Below are positions 42,896 through 54,113 of a stretch of 64,000 nt of DNA, piece by piece. The stretch comes from Arion vulgaris (Eukaryota > Mollusca > Gastropoda > Stylommatophora > Arionidae): positions 64,300,049 through 64,364,048 of the forward strand of contig CM036755.1 in NCBI GenBank assembly GCA_020796225.1. Reading direction: 5' to 3'. A program made the position numbers and the translations under genes. A model generated the notes under the pieces. It was not told where the DNA came from. It saw only the letters and a program-made list of their open reading frames with translations, and did no database searches. Every line of letters begins with the position of its first letter. Position 1 is the first letter of the stretch.

Positions 42896-43051
42896 AAATA
42901 ATACGTCTTTAAACAAACTCCGAGCGCTCTCATTTGAAAGTGGGATAAAGCTCCGAGTTAACACATTCACTCGTACTGGGTCCCACTCGTTGTGCCACTT
43001 CCGAGTAGGGCCAAATAAAAAAATATTTGAAAAAAAAAATAAAATGATAAA

Positions 43052-43066
43052 TTCTCGGCCTTTTGG
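43052..43066 (+). pseudogene. Second, very short U2 5' fragment
   Basis: 'ttctcggccttttgg' is identical to part of the U2-like block at 42018-42032 and follows an A-rich tract. It is only 15 nt long. Confidence 0.45.
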
Positions 43067-43230
43067 TAATTCTCATTTAGTTCAATATCTTTCTAGTTTC
43101 GTTTTGTTAGTTTGTTTATGTCTATGACATGAGACACACCTTTTTGTAAACATCCACAACTCTAAACTTGAAACATGGTTACCAAATGATTGACAAGTGG
43201 CCATGTTTTAACATCACACATCAATGAGGA

Positions 43231-43434
43231 GCTCGCCTGCCCAGCGTGTTCGTAGCACATTGGACTGCGTGTGACTAGTTCTCTGTGAGTGCGGGTTCTA
43301 TTCCGTGGGCTGGCAGAAAAGCCACAGGTTCCCCAGATTCACGGTGTTCATGGTACCGAACCGAAGGGTTACGATGTCTATGGCACCGAGCCGAAGAGCT
43401 GAAAGGTCAAGTGCTTCTGGATCGGGAAAAAAAA
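43231..43434 (+). mobile_element. SINE-1 copy g with an 11-bp TSD
   Basis: Head 'gctcgcctgcccagcgtgtt', B box 'gggttctattccg', A-rich end. The flanks are atcaatgagga at 43220-43230 and 43435-43445, identical. Confidence 0.95.
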
Positions 43435-43480
43435 ATCAATGAGGAATAGTTTTTCACATTTGACCACTCAATTTTAAAAT

Positions 43481-43939
43481 TGGGGTCTCCTAGCGTAGAG
43501 GTTTGGTGTTCGCCTTTCGTGCTAAAGGTAACCGGTTCGCTCCTTCGCCGTTCGCGCCAAAGGTAACCGGTTGCTCCCTTGTAGAGCCATCGGAATATTT
43601 TTCCAGAGATCCCTGATCTCAGTGTGAGTGAATCGAGTTCCAAGTCCTATCGGAGGCGGACGATAAAAAGTAGGTCACGTACATAACTTGAGCACGTAAA
43701 CGAACCTTATGCAGTACAAAATTGAGAAGGGCAGGCTGGAAAGCCGCTGCCCTGGCGAAATTCATTTGAAATATTAAAAATAAAACTCCAACAACATATT
43801 TTCACCACCTTCAAATTAAATAGGGGACGGTAGGTGGTGCTATGGAGTTCGTGCATTGCTGCTGAGATCCTTTGTAAGAAAGAGGTCAGAGCACACATGG
43901 TTACTCACCGGAGTGCAATATTGATGGTCCTATCAATTT
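43481..43939 (+). mobile_element. SINE-4 full-length copy
   Basis: Head 'ggggtctcctagcgtagagg', B-box-like 'ccggttcgctcct' (a 30-bp part around it is duplicated), then the body to 'gcaatattgatggtcctat'. It begins 35 bp after a SINE-1. Confidence 0.88.
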
Positions 43940-44068
43940 ATAAATATATCTATAAATTATTTATTGATCTGTGTTTGCGATATTTCTGAATTTGTTAATT
44001 TGTGTGCTGTATAATTTTATTTATTGAAATGCACTCTTGTTATAGTGTTTCGTTCATTTCTTTGACAG

Positions 44069-44280
44069 GAAAAAATCGGCCCAAAAAGTCAGGCGGTTCG
44101 TCGAAGGGTGCTGCAACCAAGACAGTGCCAGGTCGTGCTAGTCCATTAATGAATAAGAAGTCGTTGTCCCTATCACAAGAACCTAATCCCCAGACTGTGA
44201 CGACAGCACTGACTAGCAGCAGTGGGGTTACTCAGCATGACGACATTGCAACACCAGGAGCCAGTTCCGAGGACTTGGTG
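44069..44280 (+). CDS. Candidate internal exon, unidentified Ser/Thr-rich protein
   Basis: The acceptor is good (pyrimidine-rich 'gttcatttctttgacag') and the donor is consensus (gtg, then gtgagt at 44281). Only one frame is open across it: GKNRPKKSGGSSKGAATKTV, then PGRASPLMNKKSLSLSQEPN, and it ends with SSEDLV. The exon takes 2 nt to finish a codon begun upstream (phase 1 in) and ends in phase 0. It lies in a repeat-free gap between a SINE-4 and a LINE-D. The composition suggests a flexible linker. It does not join directly in phase to the candidate exon at 40740, so another exon or another gene must be involved if both are real. Confidence 0.5.
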
Positions 44281-44354
44281 GTGAGTTGTTAGATTAAGTG
44301 TTAAGAGTTTACTTGTACAAGTTTGAAGATTGGATCAAGTTTTACTTGATCAAG

Positions 44355-44757
44355 GTTAGATCAATCAATCGAGTGCCATGTCTGCCAGCATAGGCGATCA
44401 TGTCTCTCCATAACTATCTCTCTTTCTGCATGGTGCATGTAATCAGTTCCGACGTCGATCTTTTGTCGAACAATGATGTCAGGCCATCCAACATCTTCTC
44501 ACTCTGTCTTCCGCGATCTCTCCTTCCCTGAATTTTATTTGTAGTCAGCAAATTTTCTAAACCTTCTCTTCACATTATATGCCAGAAGAACCTTGATTGT
44601 CTGATTCTTATTGTTTTGATAATGCTTCTTTGTGTGAAGGCCTTATTTAAAACTCCTCATTTGTTTTCTTCGCTGTCCATGGAATTTTCAGCATTCTTCT
44701 GTAAAATCACATCTCTGTGGCTTCCAATGATCTTATTGATTGTTTGTTCAATAAGTT
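44355..44757 (-). mobile_element. LINE-D fragment: reverse-transcriptase C-terminus
   Basis: The minus strand reads IRSLEATEM, a stop, then FYRRMLKIP, close to 27470-27990. The left part matches 27480-27740 ('gtgcatgtaatcagttc'). Confidence 0.82.
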
Positions 44758-45030
44758 TGTTCTCTCTCTCTCTCTGTCTCTCTCTCTGTCAGTCTCTTGC
44801 GTTCACCGCCCAGACCGTTGTACCAGATTTCCCCATAAATTTCATTCATGTCGAAATCTGATTCATGCAGCCTTAGCATTGGTGTGGTTCGTCACATCTT
44901 CAGCGCCATTTGGAACTCTGGTGCTTATCCTATTGCGATGTGTCCGGTTTTAGCTATCGTTTACTGGGTTCGCTCTCCGTCAGCCTGTGGCTGTCTCCAG
45001 CCGACCTGCAAGGCAGCAGGTTAATAAGTT
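44758..45030 (-). mobile_element. SINE-9 (R-E) copy
   Basis: (CT)n, 'caccgcccagaccgttgtac', 'catgcagccttagcattggt' and 'ccagccgacctgcaaggcag'. It follows the LINE-D fragment directly. Confidence 0.7.
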
Positions 45031-45109
45031 TGTTCAAGGTTGGATACGTCAAGATAACTCATGTCCTTCATTTTATTTGTTTTAAATATTGTCTATATAT
45101 TCAATGTTG

Positions 45110-45300
45110 TCTCTTGTATAATAATAATAATTCCTCTCGTACCGTTATACGTTACATAGGGCCTGCAAGTAATTTCTCCCTACCGCTCTATCCTGGGCAA
45201 CTCGCTCAATCTCCTCCATGGAACTGAGACCGATATTTCCTGCCTCTCTCAGCAAAGTTCGTTTCAGGGTCTCTTTAGGTCGACCTCTCTTGTATACATT
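45110..45300 (-). mobile_element. LINE-G 3' fragment
   Basis: (ATA)n, then 'ctctatcctgggcaactcgc' and 'tccatggaactgagaccgat', shared with 55125-55245. The (ATA)n is the reversed 3' tail. From 45300 to 45740 I see nothing. Confidence 0.75.
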
Positions 45301-45739
45301 TCATTAATTTATTAATTTGAACATGTTTACCAAAACCGCAAATAGTACATGTCCTAGCGTATTTAAGTCAGACTTGCTCATCTATTTCAGTTTTGTTCTG
45401 CAATCAATATGTCTTGTCATTCTATCTCTTCACCTGTATCTTGTTTATGCAACATCAACAAATGTTTCAATGTAGCTATGTGAGTCACTGCAAGCATATA
45501 ATATATCTCTTTCTCTTTGCTAACTTTCCATGTTTAAATGTTCTGTAACAAACACATGTATCTCAAGACACACCGTATTTGTTTTGACGTGTTGTACCAA
45601 TGCTTGTTCAATTCATAAAATAAATTAGAGCAAACCTGAAAAACGGACGCCAAAAGAAGCTCTGGACATAGATCAACATGTGACCGGCTACCTCTGTCAC
45701 AAAAATTGCACAGAACTGGACACCTGAGGGTAAGCGAAA

Positions 45740-46045
45740 ATGGGAAGGACTCAAATTCTACCTCGGTAGAACAGGAACTGAAAGAGAGTAATCACAACTG
45801 GAGCACAAATTCAGATATTTTGGACATATAAAAAGCATGAAGGGCTGGAGAAGACCATCATGGAAGGAGGCATACCGGCAAAGAGAAGAAGAGGATGACC
45901 ACGGAGAAGATGGATTCAGGATGTAACTGATGGTTTGAACGTGACGGCTGCAGAGGCAGGACATCTGGCCTATAAGAGAGAGAAATTTCGGAGGACTGTT
46001 AGGGTGGCAAAGTTCTGCTCAGGACAAGCTATTTGATGATGATGG
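45740..46045 (+). mobile_element. LINE-E fragment
   Basis: LEHKFRYFGHIKSMKGW, then 'gaccacggagaagatggatt' and the family 3' end 'gacaagctatttgatgatga'. Stops interrupt it. Confidence 0.8.
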
Positions 46046-46239
46046 AGCACAATACGGAAGACGGCCAACAACAGAGAAGAATGGTGTGAATCTGTTATTG
46101 CTCTAAGGCCATGACATCACAGGCTAGAGAGAGAGTTGCAAACTTATGTTGTGTTACTGTCTCTTTTAGAAGGGTTTCTATCTCCCTTTTTATATAAGGA
46201 TTACTTGTTGCCCCTTGCTTCCAGTCGCCACACATTTAC

Positions 46240-46390
46240 ACGCTGTTTTTTAGCCTCAAAGTCGGAGAAAGCACACAGAAAGGACACCGACAGAAAGAAA
46301 GTAATCCTTCATGCAAAAATCAGTCAGAAACGAAATTCAAGGCACTATGACTACTCCTGAATTCATAGCTTGCGAATACAAGATGAAAAG
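46240..46390 (+). repeat. Dispersed repeat R-J fragment
   Basis: 'gcaaaaatcagtcagaaacg' and 'ctcctgaattcatagc' also occur at 58228 and, more weakly, at 18018. Confidence 0.45.
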
Positions 46391-46464
46391 AAACTATTAA
46401 GTATTGTTCCATGTCCTATTCCATCTTACTTATAAAACTAACCTTATCGAGATTTGAGTCTGTG

Positions 46465-46973
46465 CTTAACATATCCTTTACAGGACGTGTCATCAACCAC
46501 GGTAAACGCGTTGTTAATTTTTATAGGCACCACTTATATGTTCAGTAGTGTGACATTGCTTTCTAAACGGTGAGGTATATTTTTACCTTTCGTAAACATC
46601 CCACAGAAATGAATTTGTTTCCAAACTTCCTGCCGCGAAGTTTGGACGAGGTACCGCCCGTGTGGATGTCGGGTCCGAAAAGGAAGCAAAGAATAGTACC
46701 ACTGCGACCTAAATGCCATGTCGTAAGAGGCGGCTGATGTAGGACCTAGGAAGCTACCCTAGTAAATAAAAAGTATCGCAGAAATCGGTGTGCTGGCTAC
46801 TTGTAGGAGCATAACCGAAACAACTTACAATCGCTCTAATGCTCAGATCACATACAAATCACACAGAGTGGTTAACAGTGGTCGTTATGGAGCGTTCGAA
46901 GAAGAAGAAGAACCAGGTTCGCTTGGGTTGTGATCAAGCGCATTACCACTTAACTCCTTGTTACAGACGCCCA
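46465..46973 (-). mobile_element. SINE-5 copy split by a SINE-2
   Basis: Left part 46465-46654 (tail 'catatcctttacaggacgtg' to 'agtttggacgaggtac'). Right part 46913-46973 ('ccaggttcgcttgggttgtg' to 'acagacgccc'). The inserted SINE-2 divides the B box. Confidence 0.88.
46655..46912 (+). mobile_element. SINE-2 nested in SINE-5
   Basis: Full length from 'cgcccgtgtggatgtcgggt' to (GAA)n. The flanks cgaggtac (46647-46654) and ccaggttc (46913-46920) agree at 6 of 8 positions and are read as an aged TSD. Confidence 0.9.
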
Positions 46974-47339
46974 CTGAATTTGTGTTAGCAATCATTATTG
47001 GTGACTACTGCCTAATCGCTGTGCCACTTCACGCACTTATTACCATGTCCATAGATTATACACTAAAGCACTGACTACCTGTGTGTTCCACGTCTCATAG
47101 ATTATGCCGATTTCAGTACATCTATTACTTTGTAGGTTTTGCTTATTGACCTCTGTAATGCGTATCTCTTGTTCAACGTCACTGCCTTGATTACGTTCTT
47201 GTTTACTCAAAATACAGCTGTGACTGACCTAGTAAACATACAGATGTGACACTGACCCAGTAAACAGACAGTTGTGGAGTACTGTCAATAATATGTGGGC
47301 TAGATTTACATATTTTAGCAATACTTTCCTAAAATGTCA

Positions 47340-47490
47340 CTATTGCTTGATTGATGGGTAATACCACCATCATTGCACTTTAGTGAATAGCCATCTGTGC
47401 TCCGATCTATTTATTAAACCTGAAGATACTCAGCGGTGGTGCACGAACGTCATCGCATCGACGAGAGTTTTCGAATTAGTTTTTAAGCTG
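47340..47490 (-). mobile_element. SINE-4 3' fragment
   Basis: In reverse it has the 'ggtattacccatcaatcaag' end and 'ctctgagtatctt'-like, degraded tail blocks. It begins with 'cttgattgatgg' and 'caccatcattgcacttt'. From 46973 to 47340 I see nothing. Confidence 0.5.
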
Positions 47491-47504
47491 GTGAACATTT
47501 TCGT

Positions 47505-47705
47505 ACAGTAAAAATAGATCGGGTACTAGAGCTAAGGGAAGACCAAGAAAAGATGAATAGAGAATATAAAGACACACTACATAAACACAGATATAACACA
47601 ACTAGGGCGACTCATCTGGTCCTAGATCACAAATTAAAGCTCTTATCCCTAGGCTTAACGGCAGGAGTGGACAGCCAACTCCATATTCCACCTGGGAATA
47701 GACAA
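47505..47705 (+). mobile_element. LINE-H 3' fragment
   Basis: 'aagggaagaccaagaaaaga', 'cacagatataacacaac' and 'gcttaacggcaggagtgg' are the complement of 23110-23260. Confidence 0.7.
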
Positions 47706-47811
47706 TAGAACATTTTCGTAACACAAATATTTAAGTGTTTTGGGATGATTTTGTTTCTTGGGCGTCGTTTTGCAGCGTATTTTTATCGATGTTCCACTAC
47801 TAATGGTTCTT

Positions 47812-50600
47812 TTACATGCTCAACTTAAACATGGGACATTCACTTTATTGTCTGTCTCTAATGTTTCTTTTATATCCTCAACTTAAACATGGGACATTCA
47901 CTTTATTGTCTGTCTCTAATGTTTCTTTTATATGCTCAACTTAAACATGGGACATTTACTTTATTGTCTGTCTCTAATGTTTCTTTTATATGCTCAACTT
48001 AAACATGGGACATTCACTTTATTGTCTGTCTCTAATGTTTCTTTTAAATGCTCAACTTAAACATGGGACATTCACTTTATTGTCTGTCTCTAATGTTTCT
48101 TTTATTTGCTCAACTTAAACATGGGACATTCACTTTATTGTCTGTCTCTAATGTTTCTTTTAAATGCTCAACTTAAACATGGGACATTCACTTTATTGTC
48201 TGTCTCTAATGTTTCTTTTATATGCTCAACTTAAACATGGGACATTCACTTTATTGTCTGTCTCTAATGTTTCTTTTATATGCTCAACTTAAACATGGGA
48301 CATTTACTTTATTGTCTGTCTCTAATGTTTCTTTTACATGCTCAACTTAAACATGGGACATTTACTTTATTGTCTGTCTCTAATGTTTCTTTTACATGCT
48401 CAACTTAAACATGGGACATTCACTTTATTGTCTGTCTCTAATGTTTCTTTTATATGCTCAACTTAAACATGGGACATTCACTTTATTGTCTGTCTCTAAT
48501 GTTCTTTATATGCTCAACTTAAACATGGGACATTCACTTTATTGTCTGTCTCTAATGTTTCTTTTATATGCTCAACTTAAACATGGGACATTCACTTTAT
48601 TGTCTGTCTCTAATGTTTCTTTTATATGCTCAACTTAAACATGGGACATTCACTTTATTGTCTGTCTCTAATGTTTCTTTATCAAAACTGAATTCATATG
48701 TCTGTCTCAAGTTCTTAATCTCAACTAAACATGGGACATTCACTTTATTGTCTGTCTCTAATGTTTCTTTTATATGCTCAACTTAAACATGGGACATTCA
48801 CTTTATTGTCTGTCTCTAATGTTTCTTTTACATGCTCAACTTAAACATGGGACATTCACTTTATTGTCTGTCTCTAATGTTTCTTTTATATGCTCAACTT
48901 AAACATGGGACATTCACTTTATTGTCTGTCTCTAATGTTTCTTTTATATCCTCAACTTAAACATGGGACATTCACTTTATTGTCTGTCTCTAATGTTTCT
49001 TTTATATGCTCAACTTAAACATGGGACATTCACTTTATTGTCTGTCTCTAATGTTTCTTTTACATGCTCAACTTAAACATGGGACATTCACTTTATTGTC
49101 TGTCTCTAATGTTTCTTTTATATGCTCAACTTAAACATGGGACATTCACTTTATTGTCTGTCTCTAATGTTTCTTTTATATCCTCAACTTAAACATGGGA
49201 CATTCACTTTATTGTCTGTCTCTAATGGTTCTTTTATATGCTCAACTTAAACATGGGACATTCACTTTATTGTCTGTCTCTAATGTTCTTTTACATCTCA
49301 ACTTAAACATGGGATATTCACTTTATTGTCTGTCTCTAATGGTTCTTTTACATGCTCAACTTAAACATGGGACATTCACTTTATTGTCTGTCTCTAATGT
49401 TTCTTTTATATCCTCAACTTAAACATGGGACATTCACTTTATTGTCTGTCTCTAATGTTTCTTTTAATCTCAACTTAAACATGGGACATTCACTTTATTG
49501 TCTGTCTCTAATGGTTTCTTTTAATGCTCAACTTAAACATGGGACATTCACTTTATTGTCTGTCTCTAATGTTTCTTTTATATGCTCAACTTAAACATGG
49601 GACATTCACTTTATTGTCTGTCTCTAATGTTTCTTTTATATGCTCAACTTAAACATGGGACATTCACTTTATTGTCTGTCTCTAATGTTTCTTTTATATG
49701 CTCAACTTAAACATGGGACATTCACTTTATTGTCTGTCTCTAATGGTTCTTTTATATGCTCAACTTAAACATGGGACATTCACTTTATTGTCTGTCTCTA
49801 ATGTTTCTTTTACATGCTCAACTTAAACATGGGACATTCACTTTATTGTCTGTCTCTAATGTTTCTTTTATATCCTCAACTTAAACATGGGACATTCACT
49901 TTATTGTTTGTCTCTAATGTTTCTTTTACATGCTCAACTTAAACATGGGACATTTACTTTATTGTCTGTCTCTAATGTTTCTTTTACATGCTCAACTTAA
50001 ACATGGGACATTCACTTTATTGTCTGTCTCTAATGTTTCTTTTAATCCTCAACTTAAACATGGGACATTCACTTTATTGTCTGTCTCTAATGTTTCTTTT
50101 ATATCCTCAACTTAAACATGGGACATTCACTTTATTGTCTGTCTCTAATGTTTCTTTTAATCCTCAACTTAAACATGGGACATTCACTTTATTGTCTGTC
50201 TCTAATGTTTCTTTACTCTCAACTTAAACATGGGACATTCACTTTATTGTCTGCTCTAAGTTTCTTTTACATCTCAACTAAACATGGGAATTCCTATGCT
50301 GTCTTATGTCTTTACATCTCAACTTAACATGGACATTCCTTTTGTCTGTCTCTATTTCTTTACATCTCAAACATGACATTCACTTTTGTCTGTCCTAATG
50401 TTTCTTTAATCTCAACTAAACAGGGACATCTTTATTGTCTGTCTCTATGGTTCTTACATCTCAACAAACATGGACATTCTTTATTGTCTGTCTCTAATGT
50501 TTCTTTTATATCTCAACAAACATGGGACATTCACTTTATTTTGTCTCTAATGTTTTACATTAACAAACATGGACATTCACTTTATTGTATGTCTCTAATA
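47812..50600. repeat. 58-bp tandem array (about 48 copies)
   Basis: The unit 'caacttaaacatgggacatt', 'cactttattgtctgtctcta', then 'atgtttcttttatatgct' repeats at 58-bp spacing (47821, 47879 and onward). Variants are tatatg, tacatg, taaatg and tatatc before 'ctcaac', and 'cattTact'. Interior copies are near identical. One disrupted patch is at 48680-48730. The last ~380 bp are rich in small deletions. Leu/Ser-rich frames in it are by-products. Confidence 0.97.
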
Positions 50601-50735
50601 AAGAACTCCATCTCACCAACAGTGTGATTCGAGATCTGTTGAAAACTTTCTTTCACTCCAAGCGGGAACGAACCGAGTGCCTTTAGAGCAAGAGTCGGGC
50701 ACTTTGCATCCAAGCCACAGTGACCCTCCCCCAAT
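50600..50735 (-). repeat. tRNA-like SINE head, unassigned
   Basis: 'gcgggaacgaaccgagtgcc' and 'gcatccaagccacagtgacc' look like a reversed B box and A box of a tRNA-like head. No second copy was found. From 50735 to 50985 I see nothing. Confidence 0.35.
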
Positions 50736-50984
50736 GTGCCACTATTGATGATAAAACATAGGCCATGGCCCCCCAAGGTCTATAAGCAAGTTTGGCAAAC
50801 TATAGACTAATTCCTGACACATAAGCTTCATTACCTTGCCAGCAAAATTGAAGGTGTACAAAGCTGTTATGTTTCTCAATAATGTTATCTATATTCATAT
50901 GTATCATGGACTGAGTATCAGCGGTATGCCAAGAAATCTAACTAATCAGAGTGAGCTGCCATGGATCGAAATGACATGCTTCAC

Positions 50985-51235
50985 GCATTGAGAGAGTCTA
51001 TCCGAACAGAGTAGTTTCAGGGCTGTGAATCCCACGCGCTGACCAGATTGAGAGAGATGGGTGTCAATATTGGTGCAGCCCGAAAATAACGCCATACTAA
51101 ATATGCAAATTGAATGATTAATCAACATCGAACTGGCGTATTGGACCGCTGGACGCTGCTGGATTTGTTGAAGCAGAGATCGGAGCAGTTATGGACGTGT
51201 TCGGAGTGCTATGATGATAGTTCCAAAATTATCTT
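50985..51235 (+). mobile_element. LINE-R C-terminal fragment
   Basis: It matches 24320-24590 ('gaccagattgagagagatgg', then 'ggatttgttgaagcagagat'). The end reads 'agtgctatgatgatag', the encoded ECYDD-like C-terminus. Confidence 0.72.
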
Positions 51236-51429
51236 CTAAGCACTCGTGTCGTTTGATCGTTACGGTTAATGAGAGACGTTACCGCTGGTAACTTTGGTAT
51301 GAGAAGCGAGAGTCTAACCTCTACCCACAAAGACCTCTGCCCTCCGTTGAGAGAACTAGAGTCTACAGTGTATAGAAGAGAACTCATGAAGGATCTTCGG
51401 TTCTTTAAACATCCTGTAGCCTCTTCAGA

Positions 51430-52150
51430 CCTTAGTCTATGACGGTCACGAAAGCGATTGCCACAGGTAAATACTCAAATAATTTCCGGGCAGAGACAAT
51501 AAGAACAGCGGCCGAAATGATCCTAGAGAGAAGAGGCAGCTCTCGCAACAAAGTCGTGATATTCACGGATGCTCTATCGGTCATCAGGCACTAAAGCGTA
51601 GCAAAACAGAGCTCAATGAGCTGAAAGTGACCCTCGATGCACTAGTGCACTTACTTAAACGCACCGTCATCAGTGGATACCATCACACTGCAACATAAGT
51701 GGAAATGAACACGCCGACAAGCTAGCAAAAGAAGGTGCGCGACTACCTCAAACTGATCCCGAGATCAGTTATAAGGAAGCCAGAATAACCATCGGCTAGC
51801 ACTATAAAGACAAATGGTCAAAAGACCATCCACAGTACAACAACAATGACGGGTACTATGGTCTGTCTCGTAGTGAACAAGTTGCTATACTCCGTCTCCG
51901 TACCGGCCACAACAAGCTCCGCGCCCACATGTTTAACAAATTTAAAATTGGCACAACTAACCTGTGCCCCTGCGATAAGACGGACATGACGGCAGAGCAC
52001 ATACTGCAAGATTATCAACTGAAAGCAGATATAAGAAAAGAAACCTGGCCCCAAAACACAGAGCTCCGCAGAAGCTGTACTGGAAAACGGAGTCCCTTAA
52101 AACAACGGTAAAATTCATGATAAAAGTTGGTTCATCAGTCTAGGCCTGGA
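51430..52150 (+). mobile_element. LINE-R fragment with RNase H domain and zinc-binding tail
   Basis: The plus strand reads ISGNEHADKLAKEGARLP (about 51692-51748), the C-terminal RNase H motif with its conserved His and Asp. Then come GYYGLSRSEQVAILRLRTGH, KLRAHMFNKFKIG and CPCDKTDMTAEHIL, a Cys/His zinc-binding motif. This order (RNase H, then 'LRTGH', then CxC...H) is known from Jockey/I-type LINEs. At least two frameshifts and one stop are present. Confidence 0.88.
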
Positions 52151-52576
52151 TCGCGAGAGAGAGTGAGAGAGAGAGAGACCTTAGTGTATGAAGACAACAT
52201 TTCTAGGACTTAGTGTACAGGAGGTAGTAGGACCAATTCCTTTCCTCACGTGTGAAACGTCGAGTGTCGGATTTAACCTACAACGCTTACTCTTTACGAT
52301 AATCCGTCCCACCACGACGGACCAGCCCAACTTTAAAAAAGAGCCACTTTCAATCAGGTTATCATCTTCTAACTAAAATACATGGATCCTCCACAAGGAA
52401 TTCATTCTTAGTTGCAATTGTCTCTATGACCAACACGCCCTAATATAATCAAAAACAAGATATGTTCTGAGGTTCAGAAGACGTGTGTCGTCTTAGTAAT
52501 GCATTCATTCTCATTCAAACAGACAAAATAAACTTCATAGTAGAGAGAGAGTGTGTCAACTTGAAACTCTTGGAGG

Positions 52577-52846
52577 TTTCAACAGCAACAACAGCAGTAA
52601 CATTAGCAATAATAACAACAACGGCTACAACAGCAACAGTAACAACAACAGCAGCAACAACAATAGCAGCAACAACAAAAACAACAGCAATAACAATAGC
52701 ATTAACAACGGCTACAACAGCAACAACAACAGCAGCAGTAATAACAACGGAAGCAACAGCAAAAACAGCAGCAACAACAGTAACAACAACATCAATAACA
52801 ATAGCAACAACAGCAACAACAACAGCAACAAAACAAGGTTAAGAAC
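52577..52846. repeat. Interrupted (CAA/CAG)n trinucleotide tract
   Basis: About 90 triplets of caa, cag, taa and related forms. The plus-strand frames give poly-Asn/Ser and poly-Thr/Ala, and the minus frame poly-Leu. No flanking exon signals. 52150-52560 and 52850-53085 hold nothing else that I can identify. Confidence 0.92.
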
Positions 52847-53084
52847 AAAGAAAAAGACGAATATACAACTTAGCATAAATCTACAATAATAGAGAATCCA
52901 GTTTTTAAACATGGATAGACCTGACAGCATTATTGAAATCCTACAATAATAGACTCCTGGTGACAAAAACGGGGACGGTAAAGGAAATATGATCTCTTCT
53001 GTTCCTTCTGAATCTTGTATACCTGGGCTCGCAAAGACTGAATGGAGTCGCCTGAGGAGGTCTAGGCTGACAAAATCCAGTTTT

Positions 53085-53630
53085 ATTTGTGTGTAAATGC
53101 ATGCAGGTGTACGTGGAAATGAACACGCCGATCGGCTTGCGGGTATGGCTGCTGTTAAATGCGGGCGAGCAATGGACCAGGCTGATATTACAAATTTCGT
53201 AAGGGAGAGAGAACGTGTAAATGATTCAAGTAATAGTGGTGAATCTACAACCCTAACCAGACTGCAAAAATTCAAAGTCAAATGTGGTGTAGCTAAACAA
53301 GAGCACTATACCGGTAGCCAAAGAAGAATTGTAAACAAAAAGAACCGGTGTCGTTAGTCGCCACACGCTGAGAGATATGCTGAGGAGGAGATCGAAGCAC
53401 TTATAGACGTATTGCTTCTGTGTGCTGTAATGATGATCCGACGACTAAACTAAACTGAGAGACATACTGAGAGGAGATCGGAGCACTTATGTACTAATTG
53501 GTTCGATGTGCAGTAATGATGATCCGACGACTAAACTAAACTGAGAGACATACTGACGAGGAGATCGAAGCACTTAAGGACTAATTGGTTCAATGTGCAG
53601 TGATGATGATTCGACGACTAAACTAAAACT
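53085..53630 (+). mobile_element. LINE-R 3' end with tandemly repeated tail
   Basis: One frame reads HAGVRGNEHADRLAGMAAVK, then QADITNFVRERERVND and LTRLQKFKVKCGVAKQEHYT. This is the end of the RNase H domain and the C-terminus. After it, a ~85-bp tail ('actgagagacatactga', 'gaagcactta', 'gatgatgatccgacgacta') is present about three times in tandem. Confidence 0.9.
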
Positions 53631-53871
53631 CGCTCGAGTGGTTACCGGGGCCCAAATTTGGGGTGTAAAGAATAGAATCACTGTTACCTGCCACGCATGT
53701 CGTAAAAGGCGACTACTGAAATCGGATGCACATGTCCTAAACGTGTAGAAGTCTATGCGTTTAGGGGCCTACAAACCAATGTGCAACGTATACACGTTTT
53801 TGGCAAAGATCAAACATATCACAAAGAGTGATTAACATTGGTCGTAAAGAACGAACACAAAGAAGAAGAAG
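53631..53871 (+). mobile_element. SINE-3 copy with a 10-bp TSD
   Basis: From 'cgctcgagtggttaccgggg' to (GAA)n, with a small internal deletion near 53717. The flanks are aactaaaact at 53621-53630 and 53872-53881. The target is the LINE-R tail end. Confidence 0.94.
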
Positions 53872-53902
53872 AACTAAAACTAAAACGTGTATACCTTTTC
53901 TA

Positions 53903-54113
53903 GCCCGTCTGCCCAGCGTGTTCGTAGCGCGTTGGACTACGGGTGACTATCCCTCTGTGTGTACGGGTTCAATTCCGTGGGATGGCAGAAAAAGCCACAG
54001 ATTCCCCAGATTTACGGTGTTCGTGGCACCGAACCGAAGGGTTACGATGTCCATGGCACCGAGCCGAAGAGCTTGAAAAGCTCAAGTGCTTCTGGATCGG
54101 AAAAAAAAAAAAA
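53903..54113 (+). mobile_element. SINE-1 copy h with an 8-bp TSD
   Basis: Head 'gcccgtctgcccagcgtgtt', B box 'gggttcaattccg', and a run of A at the end. The flanks are cttttcta at 53895-53902 and 54114-54121. From 54122 to 54410 I see nothing. Confidence 0.92.

Noticed and set aside
47812..50600. Leu/Ser-rich open frames of 60-80 codons
   Set aside because: All arise from the 58-bp repeat, which cycles through all three frames.
52551..53281. Poly-Asn, poly-Thr and poly-Leu frames
   Set aside because: They are translations of an interrupted CAA/CAG trinucleotide tract in three frames. No exon signals flank it.
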